In this document: piece after piece, positions 9,264 to 19,659 of the stretch
Layout: each line of letters opens with the position of its first letter
Numbering within the stretch: position 1 is the first letter of the stretch
From: Fibrobacteria bacterium AD312
GTDB taxonomy: Bacteria > Fibrobacterota > Fibrobacteria > Fibrobacterales > Fibrobacteraceae
DNA: 64,000 bases
Assembly (NCBI GenBank): GCA_001462345.1
Contig: LIUM01000018.1
Span: 1-64,000, forward strand
Direction of reading: 5' to 3'
The notes under the pieces: generated by a model
Database searches by the model: none
What the model was told of the DNA's origin: nothing
The model's input: only the letters and a program-made list of their open reading frames with translations
Translations under genes and position numbers: made by a program

Positions 9264-12020
9264 TTAGTTCAATTCAGCGAGCGCTTTTTGACATTTTTCG
9301 ATGATGTCTTGTTGCGTGGCGAGTTTTTGACGTTCGAGATCAAGAACTGCTGCTGGTGCTTTAGAAACAAAAGCTTCATTAGAAAGCTTTTTCTCTAAAT
9401 TAACGACAAACCCTTTAGCGTTTTCGATTTCTTTTTCTAAACGGGTTCTTTCTGCAACAGGATCGAGAATCCCTTCGAGAGGAATGTACATTTCTCCGCC
9501 AGGAATCACTGTGCTTGCACTAAATTTAGGCTTAGGAGCATTCAAGTCAACGTTTAATGTCTCTAGGCCACCAAGTTCTGTAATGATTGCCTCACATTCA
9601 ATCAATGCTTTTTTGGTTTCTTCATTTTCAGTCGAAATCACTGCTTTTAATCGAGTGGATGGAGATACGCCATAACGACCACGTACACCACGTACGTTTT
9701 CTACTACAGCAAACGCACGGTCGAAAGCTTTTTCAATATTAGAATCAATTAATTTTTGATCTGCTTTAGGCCAAGGGCGTGAAATGACAATTTCTGAATC
9801 AGGGAATAAGATTTTGTTTAGCTCTTCTGTAATAAAAGGCATTACAGGATGGAGTAAATCAATCACTTGACGTAATACAGAAGCAAGGAGAGCCATTGCA
9901 TTGGTTTTTTCTGCATCTAACTCTTCTCTGTTGATGACGGCCTTCTTGATTTCAAGATAACGGCTACAGACATCATCCCATACAAAACGATATAGAAATT
10001 GAGAGAGTTCTGCAAAGCGGAATTCTTCAATCATCGCTGTGGCATCGACAATCGTGCTGTTAAGACGGCTTAAAATCCAGCGGTCTTCTAAAGCAAAGAG
10101 ATTGGGGTTGATGACTAAAGGAGTGCCTTTGAGTGCTCCTGCGGCCTCTAAATGAGGGTATAAGAAGCGACAAGCGTTCCAGATTTTATTGCTGAAATTA
10201 CGGCCGATTTCAAATTTTTCAGAAGTATTGATGGTTCTGCCATCGGCTTGTTTTTCGGCTTTAACAGGTAAACGAACGTCTTGATTGTCTGTGCATAGGC
10301 TTGCCATCACAAAGCGAAGAGCGTCGGTACCGTATTTTTCTTCAATGTCTAAAGGATCTACGCCATTGCCCAAAGATTTACTCATGGTACGGCCTTGACC
10401 ATCCATGATTTTAGGGTGGATATAGACTTTCTTAAATGGAATGGTTCCCATATTTTCTTGGCTGAAAATAACCATGCGAGCGACCCATAGGGTAATGATA
10501 TCGCGACTGGTGACTAAGACAGAAGTAGGGTAGTACGTTTTAAGTTCTGGGGTAGATTCTGGCCAGCCCATGGTGCTATGAGGCCAAAGAGCACTGGAGA
10601 ACCAAGTATCTAAAACGTCTGGGTCTCTTTCTACGTGATGCCCTTCGATCTCATTTTCTTTCAAATCGGATTCTTGAGAGCAAATTAACCAGCCGCCTTG
10701 TTCTTTTTTAGAATAAAAGACGTCTTTTCTATTGGCAAAGGCTTTTTTCAAGTCTTCTTCAGAGGCTGTGGCACAGTACCAAATAGGAATCTGGTGACCC
10801 CACCATAACTGACGGCTAATGCACCAATCTCTTTTTTCACCAAGCCAATCAAGGTAGTTTTTGGCATAGCGTTCTGGGAGAATTTCAATTTCTTTATTTT
10901 GAACGGCACTCATGGCTTTTTCGGCAAGAGAGTCCATTTTTACAAACCACTGATCGCTCAAGTAAGGCTCAATGGCCGTTTTAGAACGGTCGCTGTGACC
11001 GACTTGCATTTCGTGGTCTTCTACTTTAATGAGTAAGTTTTGTTCTTCAAGAGCTTGAACAACGGCTTCACGAGCTTTTTTGCCTTTTAATCCACAAAAG
11101 ACGCCTGCGTTTTCATTAAGAGAACCGTCGTCATTCATGATGTTAATCATAGGGAGCTTGTGACGTAAGCCAGTGGCGTAGTCATTAGGATCATGAGCTG
11201 GAGTTACTTTTACAGAACCAGTACCAAATTCTGGATCGACTAAAAGACCGTCTGCAATCACTGGAATTTCACGATCAGTAAAAGGCACTTTGAGCATTTT
11301 ACCAATGTATTTTTGATAGCGTTCATCATCTGGGTGAACGGCAAGAGCAGTATCTCCGAGAATCGTTTCAGGACGTGTGGTAGACACAGGAATAAAGCCA
11401 GAACCATCGGCGAGAGGGTATTTGAATGTCCAGAAAAAACCTTTCACAGTTTCGTAATAGATTTCATCATCAGCGACGGCTGTTTGGAGATGAGTATCCC
11501 AGTTGACTAGGCGTTTACCACGGTAAATTAAGCCTTTCTGAAACAAATTAAAGAACGCGTGACGCACTGCTTTTGCACAAATGGGGTCTAGAGTAAAGCG
11601 TTGACGATCCCAATCACAGCTAGAACCTAAGCTTTTTAATTGCTTAGTGATGCGAGCTTCGTATTCTTCTTTCCATTTCCAAATACGTTCGACAAGAGCT
11701 TCGCGGCCAATGTCTCTGCGAGTCTTTTTCTCATCTTGGAGTAAGCGTTTTTCAACAACGGCTTGAGTCGCAATGCCTGCATGGTCTGTGCCTGGAATCC
11801 ATAAGGTATCACAACCTGTTTTTCTACGGTAGCGAACAAGAATATCTTGAATCGTATTGTTTAAAGCATGACCGAGATGCAAAGCACCAGTGACGTTTGG
11901 AGGCGGGATGACTACTGAAAAAGGAGTTCCTTTGCCAGAAGGGGTAAAACTTTTTTTCTTATTCCACTCGCTATGCCAGCGAGCTTCTACTTCTTGGGGA
12001 TTATATCGTGTTTCCATCAT
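9264..12020 (-). CDS. valS: Valyl-tRNA synthetase
   Basis: A class I aminoacyl-tRNA synthetase of about 918 aa. The HIGH motif is PNVTGALHLGHALN near residue 43 and the KMSKS motif is GRTMSKSLGNG. Editing-domain signatures (TTRPETILGDTA) and the C-terminal coiled coil that binds tRNA (EKEIENAKGFVVNLEKKL) are present. It charges tRNA-Val. Two adjacent ATGs (12020 and 12017) are the best starts; neither has a good Shine-Dalgarno, and a TTG sits at 12029. Confidence 0.97.
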   Translation of the reverse strand: MMETRYNPQEVEARWHSEWNKKKSFTPSGKGTPFSVVIPPPNVTGALHLGHALNNTIQDILVRYRRKTGCDTLWIPGTDHAGIATQAVVEKRLLQDEKKTRRDIGREALVERIWKWKEEYEARITKQLKSLGSSCDWDRQRFTLDPICAKAVRHAFFNLFQKGLIYRGKRLVNWDTHLQTAVADDEIYYETVKGFFWTFKYPLADGSGFIPVSTTRPETILGDTALAVHPDDERYQKYIGKMLKVPFTDREIPVIADGLLVDPEFGTGSVKVTPAHDPNDYATGLRHKLPMINIMNDDGSLNENAGVFCGLKGKKAREAVVQALEEQNLLIKVEDHEMQVGHSDRSKTAIEPYLSDQWFVKMDSLAEKAMSAVQNKEIEILPERYAKNYLDWLGEKRDWCISRQLWWGHQIPIWYCATASEEDLKKAFANRKDVFYSKKEQGGWLICSQESDLKENEIEGHHVERDPDVLDTWFSSALWPHSTMGWPESTPELKTYYPTSVLVTSRDIITLWVARMVIFSQENMGTIPFKKVYIHPKIMDGQGRTMSKSLGNGVDPLDIEEKYGTDALRFVMASLCTDNQDVRLPVKAEKQADGRTINTSEKFEIGRNFSNKIWNACRFLYPHLEAAGALKGTPLVINPNLFALEDRWILSRLNSTIVDATAMIEEFRFAELSQFLYRFVWDDVCSRYLEIKKAVINREELDAEKTNAMALLASVLRQVIDLLHPVMPFITEELNKILFPDSEIVISRPWPKADQKLIDSNIEKAFDRAFAVVENVRGVRGRYGVSPSTRLKAVISTENEETKKALIECEAIITELGGLETLNVDLNAPKPKFSASTVIPGGEMYIPLEGILDPVAERTRLEKEIENAKGFVVNLEKKLSNEAFVSKAPAAVLDLERQKLATQQDIIEKCQKALAELN

Positions 12021-12056
12021 GGAAAGCAAATGTAGAAAAAAATGAGGATTTTGTTA

Positions 12057-14624
12057 TTACTTCAAAGCGGCAATAGCATCTCCTTTACTTTTATTTAAAT
12101 GAATTTCGAGTGGTTCTTGTTTTAAATCCCAAATGTGAATCAAAGGCCAAAGTTCTGGATAGCTCGTGAGAATTTCTGATTGGAGATCGGGGAATTTTTG
12201 AATAAGTTCTGGCTTATAAATTTTGGTTTTTCCCCCTTCAGAAAGGGCTGCATAAAAGATTTCGGATTCGACTAAATCTTGAAACAAGTGACTTCCATAA
12301 GATAATTCAGGAGAAAAACCAGAGGACGAGTTTGAGACTTCACAAATTGCCGTATAATTGGAAATATCGGCAAAACAAACGGGAACTCCAAGTTCTGGAG
12401 AGGATGTGCCTATACGCCCAGGTACGAGAAGCAACGCCTTTTTATTTTTATGACGAATGAATTCATTAATTAATCCAACGGCACTGGCGATTTCTTTTTT
12501 CCTGTTGTAAGGGAATAAAAAATAATTTCTAGGATCTACTTCTACAATCAAGTCGATTTCTTGCATAGAAAAGTTTCCCATGGCGCTACCTTGTACTTCA
12601 AAAAGTGTTTTCTTCATTGAAAATAGGGGCGTTGAGGAGGATTCTTTGTTTTGATTACTTTGAAGAGGGCGGCATTGAAGTAAGTTGACTACAAAGTCAT
12701 TTTTTTCATTGGTATTGACGGTGAATTCGATATCTACTGGCGTACTATAAGCCTCTTGAAGAGTATGTAAAATCATTTTCATAAAATGAGTGAATACGTT
12801 ATTCTCTAGAAGGCCTTGGCAATTTGCAAAATACACGTCTTTTGATAAACCTCGATTTCTTAATGATTCTTCTGCTTCGTAGTCGCGTTCAAGTACTTGA
12901 TTCCGATACCAAAAAGGAAAATGGGGTAAAAGATTTTCAAGAGGGGTCTCAAGGAGTTGTCTTTTATTAAAATCTAGGACATCTAAATGGCTTTGAGAAA
13001 AACGGTGTTTTTGTGCAATACTTGTAGATACGGAAGCCGCAGGGCGATCTAGATTAGCAAGTCTCGGGTAATCAGACGAGGTTCGGTCTACAGCTCGTGT
13101 GCCAAGTCCAGCTACTAGGCGAAGCATTCCAGCGGAAGGATCCATTTCTTCTAACCATCTCCAAGAACTGTAAGAATAACCAACTCCTGCTGCCGCTGGC
13201 ATAAAGAAAGAGCCGTAGTTGTTACCAGAGACTCGTTGCACTAAAATGGCCATTTGCTCATCTTTTTCAGCTAAGCCTCTTTTTCGCCGATATTCTAAAG
13301 CGGATTTATCCATTGTACTAGCGTACACAATCCGAATGGCTTGTTCGAATTCAGCAAGACGTTCTGAAAATGTTCCGACATTTGTGCAAAAAACCGATTC
13401 ATATTTACCAGCAAAGGCATTGCCAAAACTATCCTCTAATAAACTACTTGAGCGAACAATAATAGGACTTTGTCCAAAGTAATCTAAGGTTCGTCTAAAT
13501 TGTTCCTGAATAGTATCTGGAAAATGACCGTGAAGAAGTTGCTCTTTTAGGTCTTTTGCTGCTGTAAACCAGCCATCTATTGTTTTTTGACGAATTCGCA
13601 AATTCCAGGCGTTATTGAGGACAATGTAAGTGTAAAAAACATCTGAGCCTATATAAAAAGAATCATGTGGTTCTAGGTAAGTATTGCTTTCTGGTAGAGA
13701 TTTAGAAATGATTTTTCGAGCAAGAAGCATACCACATGCTTTTCCTCCAATGGTACCTGTACCTATCATTCTTGAGCGTACTTCAAAAAAATCTTCTGCT
13801 TCAAAATATTGTAACACAAGTTCTTCCATTTTCTCTTCTCGAGAAATCATACTTTTACAAAGATCAGCTTTCGTTTTTTTAGAGAAAACACCTTGTTGAT
13901 ATTCTCTATGAACAGAGGCAAACCATCGTTGCCAGCTATCCAGATTCTGATCACTAGAATAAGAAGATTCTTGATTTAATATTTTATAAAAATGTGCAAT
14001 TTTAACTCCATCGGTTAGTGGTATAAAAGAATCGTTTTCAAATTGATGAGGTAAGAACATCGACGAAGAATAGCGATGCCAAACTTTTAAGGGATAGAGA
14101 AAAGTCTCCTCCTTTTCAGAGTAAACATCTAAAAGGAGTTGAGTGGTGTCTCGAATGCGTGCAATGGTATCAAAGCTATGTTTGCCTCTAAGAATGGGGA
14201 AATAGGCAACGGTATCCAAATCAAAAAGATGGGGACACGTTAATTGAAAAAAATTACCCATCATTAAATCAGCCCACCAAGCCGCTTGAAGTTCTGAAAG
14301 ACTATCAAAGACATAAAAGGCCTCTTTCCCTTCTTTGGAGATCATTTCATTGACTTTAATAGTAAAAGATTCAAAGCCTGATTCTGGATCAAAAGAAAAG
14401 ATTTTTAGGCCTTCGGTGGGTTCTAGTAAAGATTCGTGTTGTGCAAATCTTACGTAGATGACATTTCTTTTTTGCTCGATCGCTTTTTGAACAAAGGGTT
14501 TTATAAAAAAACGATAATCTTCTAATTGAGAAACTTGCCAGACGACATTATCGCCTAGGCGAATGGAATCTAAGGCATTGTCTAATCCTTGAAATCCTGA
14601 TTCAATGCGTTCAAATGCAGGCAT
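12057..14624 (-). CDS. KaiC-like/PEP-synthase-type ATP-binding fusion protein
   Basis: An 855-aa protein. The N-terminus (about 1-230) resembles a RecA/KaiC-type domain (ESGFQGLDNAL, VVWQV, FVFDSLSEL-like YVFDSLSEL) but lacks a clear Walker A. From about residue 290 it carries a pyruvate phosphate dikinase/PEP synthase ATP-grasp domain: GGKACGMLLARK and VRSSSLLEDSFGNAFAGKY. The phosphohistidine swivel domain and the PEP-binding barrel of true PPDK are missing. It therefore cannot be a complete PPDK. It may be a phosphotransferase acting on another protein, which is inference. Relatives annotated as PEP/pyruvate-binding proteins exist. Confidence 0.7.
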   Translation of the reverse strand: MPAFERIESGFQGLDNALDSIRLGDNVVWQVSQLEDYRFFIKPFVQKAIEQKRNVIYVRFAQHESLLEPTEGLKIFSFDPESGFESFTIKVNEMISKEGKEAFYVFDSLSELQAAWWADLMMGNFFQLTCPHLFDLDTVAYFPILRGKHSFDTIARIRDTTQLLLDVYSEKEETFLYPLKVWHRYSSSMFLPHQFENDSFIPLTDGVKIAHFYKILNQESSYSSDQNLDSWQRWFASVHREYQQGVFSKKTKADLCKSMISREEKMEELVLQYFEAEDFFEVRSRMIGTGTIGGKACGMLLARKIISKSLPESNTYLEPHDSFYIGSDVFYTYIVLNNAWNLRIRQKTIDGWFTAAKDLKEQLLHGHFPDTIQEQFRRTLDYFGQSPIIVRSSSLLEDSFGNAFAGKYESVFCTNVGTFSERLAEFEQAIRIVYASTMDKSALEYRRKRGLAEKDEQMAILVQRVSGNNYGSFFMPAAAGVGYSYSSWRWLEEMDPSAGMLRLVAGLGTRAVDRTSSDYPRLANLDRPAASVSTSIAQKHRFSQSHLDVLDFNKRQLLETPLENLLPHFPFWYRNQVLERDYEAEESLRNRGLSKDVYFANCQGLLENNVFTHFMKMILHTLQEAYSTPVDIEFTVNTNEKNDFVVNLLQCRPLQSNQNKESSSTPLFSMKKTLFEVQGSAMGNFSMQEIDLIVEVDPRNYFLFPYNRKKEIASAVGLINEFIRHKNKKALLLVPGRIGTSSPELGVPVCFADISNYTAICEVSNSSSGFSPELSYGSHLFQDLVESEIFYAALSEGGKTKIYKPELIQKFPDLQSEILTSYPELWPLIHIWDLKQEPLEIHLNKSKGDAIAALK

Positions 14625-14869
14625 AAAACCTCTGTGATGCCTCGCTTAAAGAGCGAAAACTTAGGATGAATTACTTTTGCAAAAAATAGATTTTATTATT
14701 TGTGTTTAATCTTTTTTTTTATAATACCATATTTTTGGCATTATGGGAAAATACATTTTCATTAAAAATGGGTGACTTAAAACATGCCTTAAGCTTCTAG
14801 CCAGCTGATTTTACTTTAAGTTTTCATTTTTGCGAAAGGTCGTTCCTAAAAAAAACTAAATTATAGGGT

Positions 14870-15220
14870 ATGGATTCAATTCAAATGACATGTCCCCATT
14901 GTGGGTTGAGTATGGACGTTTTACTACGAGGAAAACCGTCGTCTATGATTGTTTTTATTTGTTCTCGCTGTAAATCACCGTTAATGCGTTATGAAGGAGA
15001 AATCTTCGAATTAGATCATGAAGAATTTGAATCTTTACGTAAAAAATTATCAAGGGTTTTAGATGCATTAGTTGAGGAATCTTCTGAAATTAATCGAGAA
15101 GGGCTTGCTGAAATACCGCTTTGGAATTCAGACGATTCTATTACCCCAGAAGCGGTAGATGAAATGCTTAAGCTCTTAGACGAAAGTCAAGATGTGGATG
15201 ATTTCATTAATCAGATTTGA
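14870..15220 (+). CDS. Small zinc-ribbon protein of unknown function
   Basis: A 116-aa protein with two Cys pairs, CPHCG near residue 9 and CSRCK near residue 32, that would form a zinc ribbon, followed by an acidic helical tail (LDHEEFESLRKKLSRVLDAL). I do not recognise a named family. It is the first gene of a co-directional run toward lysE and hrpA and is almost joined to the next gene. No Shine-Dalgarno is obvious. Confidence 0.7.
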   Translation: MDSIQMTCPHCGLSMDVLLRGKPSSMIVFICSRCKSPLMRYEGEIFELDHEEFESLRKKLSRVLDALVEESSEINREGLAEIPLWNSDDSITPEAVDEMLKLLDESQDVDDFINQI

Positions 15221-15222
15221 TT

Positions 15223-15828
15223 ATGTGGAGTTTTTTTCTTGCTTCTTTAGTTGTCGCTTTAGTTCCTGGACCTGATAATCTCTTCGTTCTTTCTCAGAGT
15301 GCTGCTTTTGGTAGAAAAGCGGGCTTTGTCGTTATTGCAGGGCTTTCGACAGGGATTTGCATTCAGATTTTGTTATTAGTGACGGGCTTATCTTTAGTTC
15401 TTGTGAATTCTCCAAAGGCCTTTTTTGTTTTACAGTGTTTAGGAGCATTGTATCTTTTATACTTGGCTTTTCTTTCTTTTAGGGTTCAAAAGGGCGTTAT
15501 CTCTGTAGAAAAAACGAAAGCTCTATCGCCTTTTAAGCTTTATCGTAGAGGGGCTTTTATGAACTTAACAAACCCTAAAGCGGTGATTTTTTTACTTGCA
15601 TTTTTACCGCCTGCTGTCAATACTTCACTCTCTTTATCACCCTCGACTCAGATTATTGTTTTAGGGCTTCTTTTTATCCTTTCGGTTTGGATTGTCTTTG
15701 GGGCTTTTGCTTTTTTTGGAGGATGGGTTTATCACTTTTTTAGTAGTTCTCCAAAAGCGAATCTATACTTAAATAGGGCGGCGGGGACTGTTTTTATTTT
15801 TTTAGCTCTCTCTCTTTTTATATGGTAG
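15223..15828 (+). CDS. LysE/RhtB family amino-acid exporter
   Basis: A 201-aa inner-membrane protein with the family signature PGPDNLFVLSQS near the N-terminus, the NLTNPKAVIF motif in the middle, and about six hydrophobic segments. The family exports amino acids or related solutes; the substrate here is unknown. ATG 15223 is preferred over the TTG at 15217, which overlaps the preceding stop codon. It is tightly packed between the zinc-ribbon gene and hrpA. Confidence 0.9.
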   Translation: MWSFFLASLVVALVPGPDNLFVLSQSAAFGRKAGFVVIAGLSTGICIQILLLVTGLSLVLVNSPKAFFVLQCLGALYLLYLAFLSFRVQKGVISVEKTKALSPFKLYRRGAFMNLTNPKAVIFLLAFLPPAVNTSLSLSPSTQIIVLGLLFILSVWIVFGAFAFFGGWVYHFFSSSPKANLYLNRAAGTVFIFLALSLFIW

Positions 15829-15837
15829 TCCGTTTAT

Positions 15838-18800
15838 ATGTTTGATTCCTCTCTTTTGAAAATAGAATATCCTGATCTTCCAGTAGTAGAAAAAAAAGAG
15901 GAATTTCTCTCTCTTCTAAAAAGCCATTCTGTGATTATTGTACAGGCCGATACGGGGTCTGGTAAGTCGACTCAACTTCCTAAATTTCTATTAGAATCAG
16001 GCATTGTAGCACAAGGTCGTATAGGCGTTACTGAACCAAGACGCCTGGCTGCATTATCGATTGCAGATCGTCTTCGAGAAGAACTAAAAGACGAATCTCT
16101 TGTCGCTACACGTATTCGCTTTTTAGAAGAAGGGTCTGCCAAAGCTCCTATTAAGGTCATGACCGATGGTATTTTATTGCAGGAGTTTCGTCGAGATCCT
16201 CTTTTTAAGCAGTACTCTGTAGTGATGATTGATGAGGCTCATGAACGTTCCTTAAACATCGACATTTTACTTGGTATTTTTAAAAACGTTTTAGAAAAAA
16301 GGCCTGATTTTCGTTTGATTATTGCGTCTGCGACGCTCGATGGAGAATTATTTGCTGAATTTTATCAGAACGCTAAGATTCTAAAAGCCGAAGGGCGATT
16401 GTATCCAGTAGATGTGGAATATCGTTTTTTAACTCCAGAAGAAGAAAGAGAAGAAAGCGATGTCAATTTAATGGAACAAGCTCGAGACGCTATTCTTGAG
16501 CTACTCTCTAGAGCAAGAGATCACTTGCTTTGCTTTTTACCGACAGAAAGAGATATTCAAGATTTAGCTATAGAATTACAAAAAGATTTAGATTCAAACA
16601 CCTTTGAAATTCTTCCGCTCTTTGGTCGAATGAGCCCCAAAGAACAAAGAAAAGTATTTCAATCGACGTCAAAAACACGCGTTGTATTATCCACGAATAT
16701 TGCTGAAACTTCTTTAACGATTCCAGGGATTGCTTATGTAGTCGATTCTGGCCTCGCTCGTGTTTCAAGATATAACGCTCAAGCGAGAATCCAAGGACTA
16801 CCTATTGAGGCCGTTTCTCAAGCGAGTGCCCGCCAGAGAACTGGTCGTGCTGGTCGTGTGAAACCAGGCACTTGTATTCGATTATACGATGAAAAAAGCT
16901 TTAGTGAAAGAGATCTTTTTACAGAGCCTGAGATTCGTCGTTCGAACCTCGCGAACGTTGTTTTGCAATTGCAGAGTTTAGGTTTAGAGGTTGAAAATTT
17001 TCCCTTTATACAACCGCCACCAAAATCCGCTTTTAGAGGAGCGTATAAAACCCTTCATGAATTAGGGGCGTTGAGTTTTGCAGAAGCAGGGGCTTCGGTC
17101 ACTGATTTTGGTCTTGAAATGGCAAAATTGCCGATGGATGTAGCTCTTTCGGCAGTGCTATTAAAAGCCCGTGAATTTGGTGTTTTACAGCCAGCGATTA
17201 TTATCTCTGCGGCGTTATCGATTCAAGACCCAAGGGTTTTGCCTTCAGAAGAACCAGAAAGAACGCGAGCTCGAGAGGCGCACCGTCGTTTTGGAGGCCA
17301 TAAGAGCGATTTTTTACTTTACCTTTCGATTTGGAATGCGTTTAGTGAAGATTTCGAAAATACCTCTTGGAATAAATTAAGGCGTTTTTGTGAAAAAAAA
17401 TATTTGCATTTTTTACGTATTCGAGAATGGATTGATTTATACGAACAATATTCTCGCTTGTTAAAAGTGCAATATAAAGATCGTGTTTGCTCTTTGAACA
17501 GTTTTCATCGAGATTTTTTACATATGGCTTTGCTTGCAGGCTTTTTAGGCGGTATCGCGCGCCGTGATATTGAGAATAGCTGTTATCGCTTAACGAATGG
17601 GCGTGAAACGCATGTGTTTCCAGGGAGTGACCTTTATGGAAAAAGTGCAGAATGGCTTTTTTCTGCAGAAGTTCGCGAAACGAGCCGAGTCTTTTTAACT
17701 AAAAATGCAGAAATCCGTTCCGACTGGATTTTAAAAGTCGCCGAATCTTTTTGTACTCGACGATATTATGAGCCCGAGTGGAATCGCGAGCGTGGTTTTG
17801 TAGAAGTCCGTGAAGAAGTTTCTTTTAGAGGCTTTGTCATTGCAGGCGGTCGTCGTGTAGACTATGCTCGAATTGACCCCAAAGAATGTGCACGTATCTT
17901 TTTTAGAGAAGCCGTTGTGTTAATGAATATGGCTCGTCCTTTTGCTTTTATGGAGCATAATGATCGTGTGATTCAAAATCTTCATGCTCAAGAAGCGCGT
18001 GAACGAAAATTTGGATTAGCCCCTAACGAAGAAATGCAAGTCGATTATTTGATGTCTGTAGCTCCTGGTGTCTGTTCTATAAGGACTTTGAAAACCTTTA
18101 TTTTAGAACATACCGATGCGGCCTTACGTTTTGATCCAAATTATTTTATTGAACAAAGCCATCGTGGGGTAGAATACCATGATTCTTTTCAAAATAAAAT
18201 ACAATGGCCTTCCAAAAGTCAAAAGCAAGAAACTCCTACTCTCACAGAAAAGGGCACGAGTATTGAATTTTTTAGAATTGCGGGCGAGTCGGTGCAAGGA
18301 GAATTGGTCTTTGATGCAACGCAAATAAATGATGGCCTTTCTCTAAAAATTCCTCATTCTTTAATTCCTTCTCTTTCGCCTACTTTTTTAGCGCTACAAC
18401 TTTCTCGGTGGCGTCATTGGATGCTAGAAGCCATGATTCGCGAACTCCCTAAAACGATTCGCAAGTCAGTCAAAAATCAGTGGGAAGAAATAGATGATCA
18501 TTTTTGTACAAACCTAGAAAAGCATGACGATGCTTCTCCTTTTGCTGCTTTGTATGAAGCCCTTTCAGAAATAAAAGGCCTAGAAGAAATACGCTTAAAT
18601 TTAAATCCAGAAAAAGAACATCATCTTCGACTTCACTTGACCTTCTTTAGAGAGTCTTTTTCAGAAGAAAAAAAAATAGAATTATCTCCAGAATGGGGCG
18701 TATTTCGGTTTTTTACAGAGATTCGTCCTTTAATTTCTCTATTTGGAATTGATGTTCATCTGGGTGATTTTAGATATGGGTATCGTCTTGGTGAAAATGC

Positions 18801-19620
18801 TTTGATGATGCGAGAAGAATCTGATTTTTGGCAACGAAGATTAAGAAAACTTGAAAAAGGGGCATGCCAACAGTCAGTGATGATTTTGATGGATCGACTT
18901 TCTTTTTTGGAAAATGCGGGCTTTTATATCAATGAAAACCCATTACCCAAAAAAGACGATGTGTTTCGTACTTTAGCTACAGAACTTTTCGAGGCAGATG
19001 AAATTGAGCGCTTTAGTCATATGCATTTTGCTCATTCTAAAAAAGTTAAGGATTTCAAAGAACTCAATACACAAACAAAACCAGAACAAGAAACACTACG
19101 CTTGATTCTAAATCGAATGACTTTTGAATCGGGCTTATTAGGCAAAGAGATTTTCCTTCAATGCTATAATATCTTAAGGCGTTTTTGTGAGAATACGCGT
19201 TCATATCAGTTGATGGATGTGAACATAAAAAAGAAAATACTGGCGTTTCCTGAAATACCTTCTCAGTTTAATCGATTAAAGTATATCGAAGATTGGCTTG
19301 AAAACGGGAATACTTTTTCATTAGTGGAAGATCCGATGGATTTAATTCAATCGAAAACGATTCGAGAATCATTTAGACCCTTTTTTACGGCCCGTTTCTT
19401 AAAAGAGGAAGAACGCTTAAAAATGCGTCAACTTCTTTCTAATTTTGAAAAGGAATCGAAATCATCGAAAGAATTTTTTGAAAAGTGGCTTGAAATTCAA
19501 TTGCTTCTAGAAGAGTTTACGTATTTCAAGTACAAAAGAGCCTCTCTTTTTGATTACGATAGTCTTGAGGTCGAAAAATCATCGTTAGTGAAGCTAAAAG
19601 GACGTTTTGGAAAGCTTTAA
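15838..19620 (+). CDS. hrpA: ATP-dependent RNA helicase HrpA
   Basis: A 1260-aa DEAH-box helicase close to the usual HrpA length (about 1300). It has Walker A ADTGSGKSTQLPK (about 38-50), DEAH box MIDEAHERS, SAT motif IIASATLDGE and motif VI QRTGRAGRVKPGTC. Helicase-associated and OB-fold regions and the long DUF3418-type C-terminus follow. HrpA is implicated in mRNA processing and rescue of collided ribosomes. It starts 10 nt after lysE. Confidence 0.95.
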   Translation: MFDSSLLKIEYPDLPVVEKKEEFLSLLKSHSVIIVQADTGSGKSTQLPKFLLESGIVAQGRIGVTEPRRLAALSIADRLREELKDESLVATRIRFLEEGSAKAPIKVMTDGILLQEFRRDPLFKQYSVVMIDEAHERSLNIDILLGIFKNVLEKRPDFRLIIASATLDGELFAEFYQNAKILKAEGRLYPVDVEYRFLTPEEEREESDVNLMEQARDAILELLSRARDHLLCFLPTERDIQDLAIELQKDLDSNTFEILPLFGRMSPKEQRKVFQSTSKTRVVLSTNIAETSLTIPGIAYVVDSGLARVSRYNAQARIQGLPIEAVSQASARQRTGRAGRVKPGTCIRLYDEKSFSERDLFTEPEIRRSNLANVVLQLQSLGLEVENFPFIQPPPKSAFRGAYKTLHELGALSFAEAGASVTDFGLEMAKLPMDVALSAVLLKAREFGVLQPAIIISAALSIQDPRVLPSEEPERTRAREAHRRFGGHKSDFLLYLSIWNAFSEDFENTSWNKLRRFCEKKYLHFLRIREWIDLYEQYSRLLKVQYKDRVCSLNSFHRDFLHMALLAGFLGGIARRDIENSCYRLTNGRETHVFPGSDLYGKSAEWLFSAEVRETSRVFLTKNAEIRSDWILKVAESFCTRRYYEPEWNRERGFVEVREEVSFRGFVIAGGRRVDYARIDPKECARIFFREAVVLMNMARPFAFMEHNDRVIQNLHAQEARERKFGLAPNEEMQVDYLMSVAPGVCSIRTLKTFILEHTDAALRFDPNYFIEQSHRGVEYHDSFQNKIQWPSKSQKQETPTLTEKGTSIEFFRIAGESVQGELVFDATQINDGLSLKIPHSLIPSLSPTFLALQLSRWRHWMLEAMIRELPKTIRKSVKNQWEEIDDHFCTNLEKHDDASPFAALYEALSEIKGLEEIRLNLNPEKEHHLRLHLTFFRESFSEEKKIELSPEWGVFRFFTEIRPLISLFGIDVHLGDFRYGYRLGENALMMREESDFWQRRLRKLEKGACQQSVMILMDRLSFLENAGFYINENPLPKKDDVFRTLATELFEADEIERFSHMHFAHSKKVKDFKELNTQTKPEQETLRLILNRMTFESGLLGKEIFLQCYNILRRFCENTRSYQLMDVNIKKKILAFPEIPSQFNRLKYIEDWLENGNTFSLVEDPMDLIQSKTIRESFRPFFTARFLKEEERLKMRQLLSNFEKESKSSKEFFEKWLEIQLLLEEFTYFKYKRASLFDYDSLEVEKSSLVKLKGRFGKL

Positions 19621-19659
19621 GCTTTTCCGAGCCCCATCTTTTTTCTAGTTTAGGGGGCA

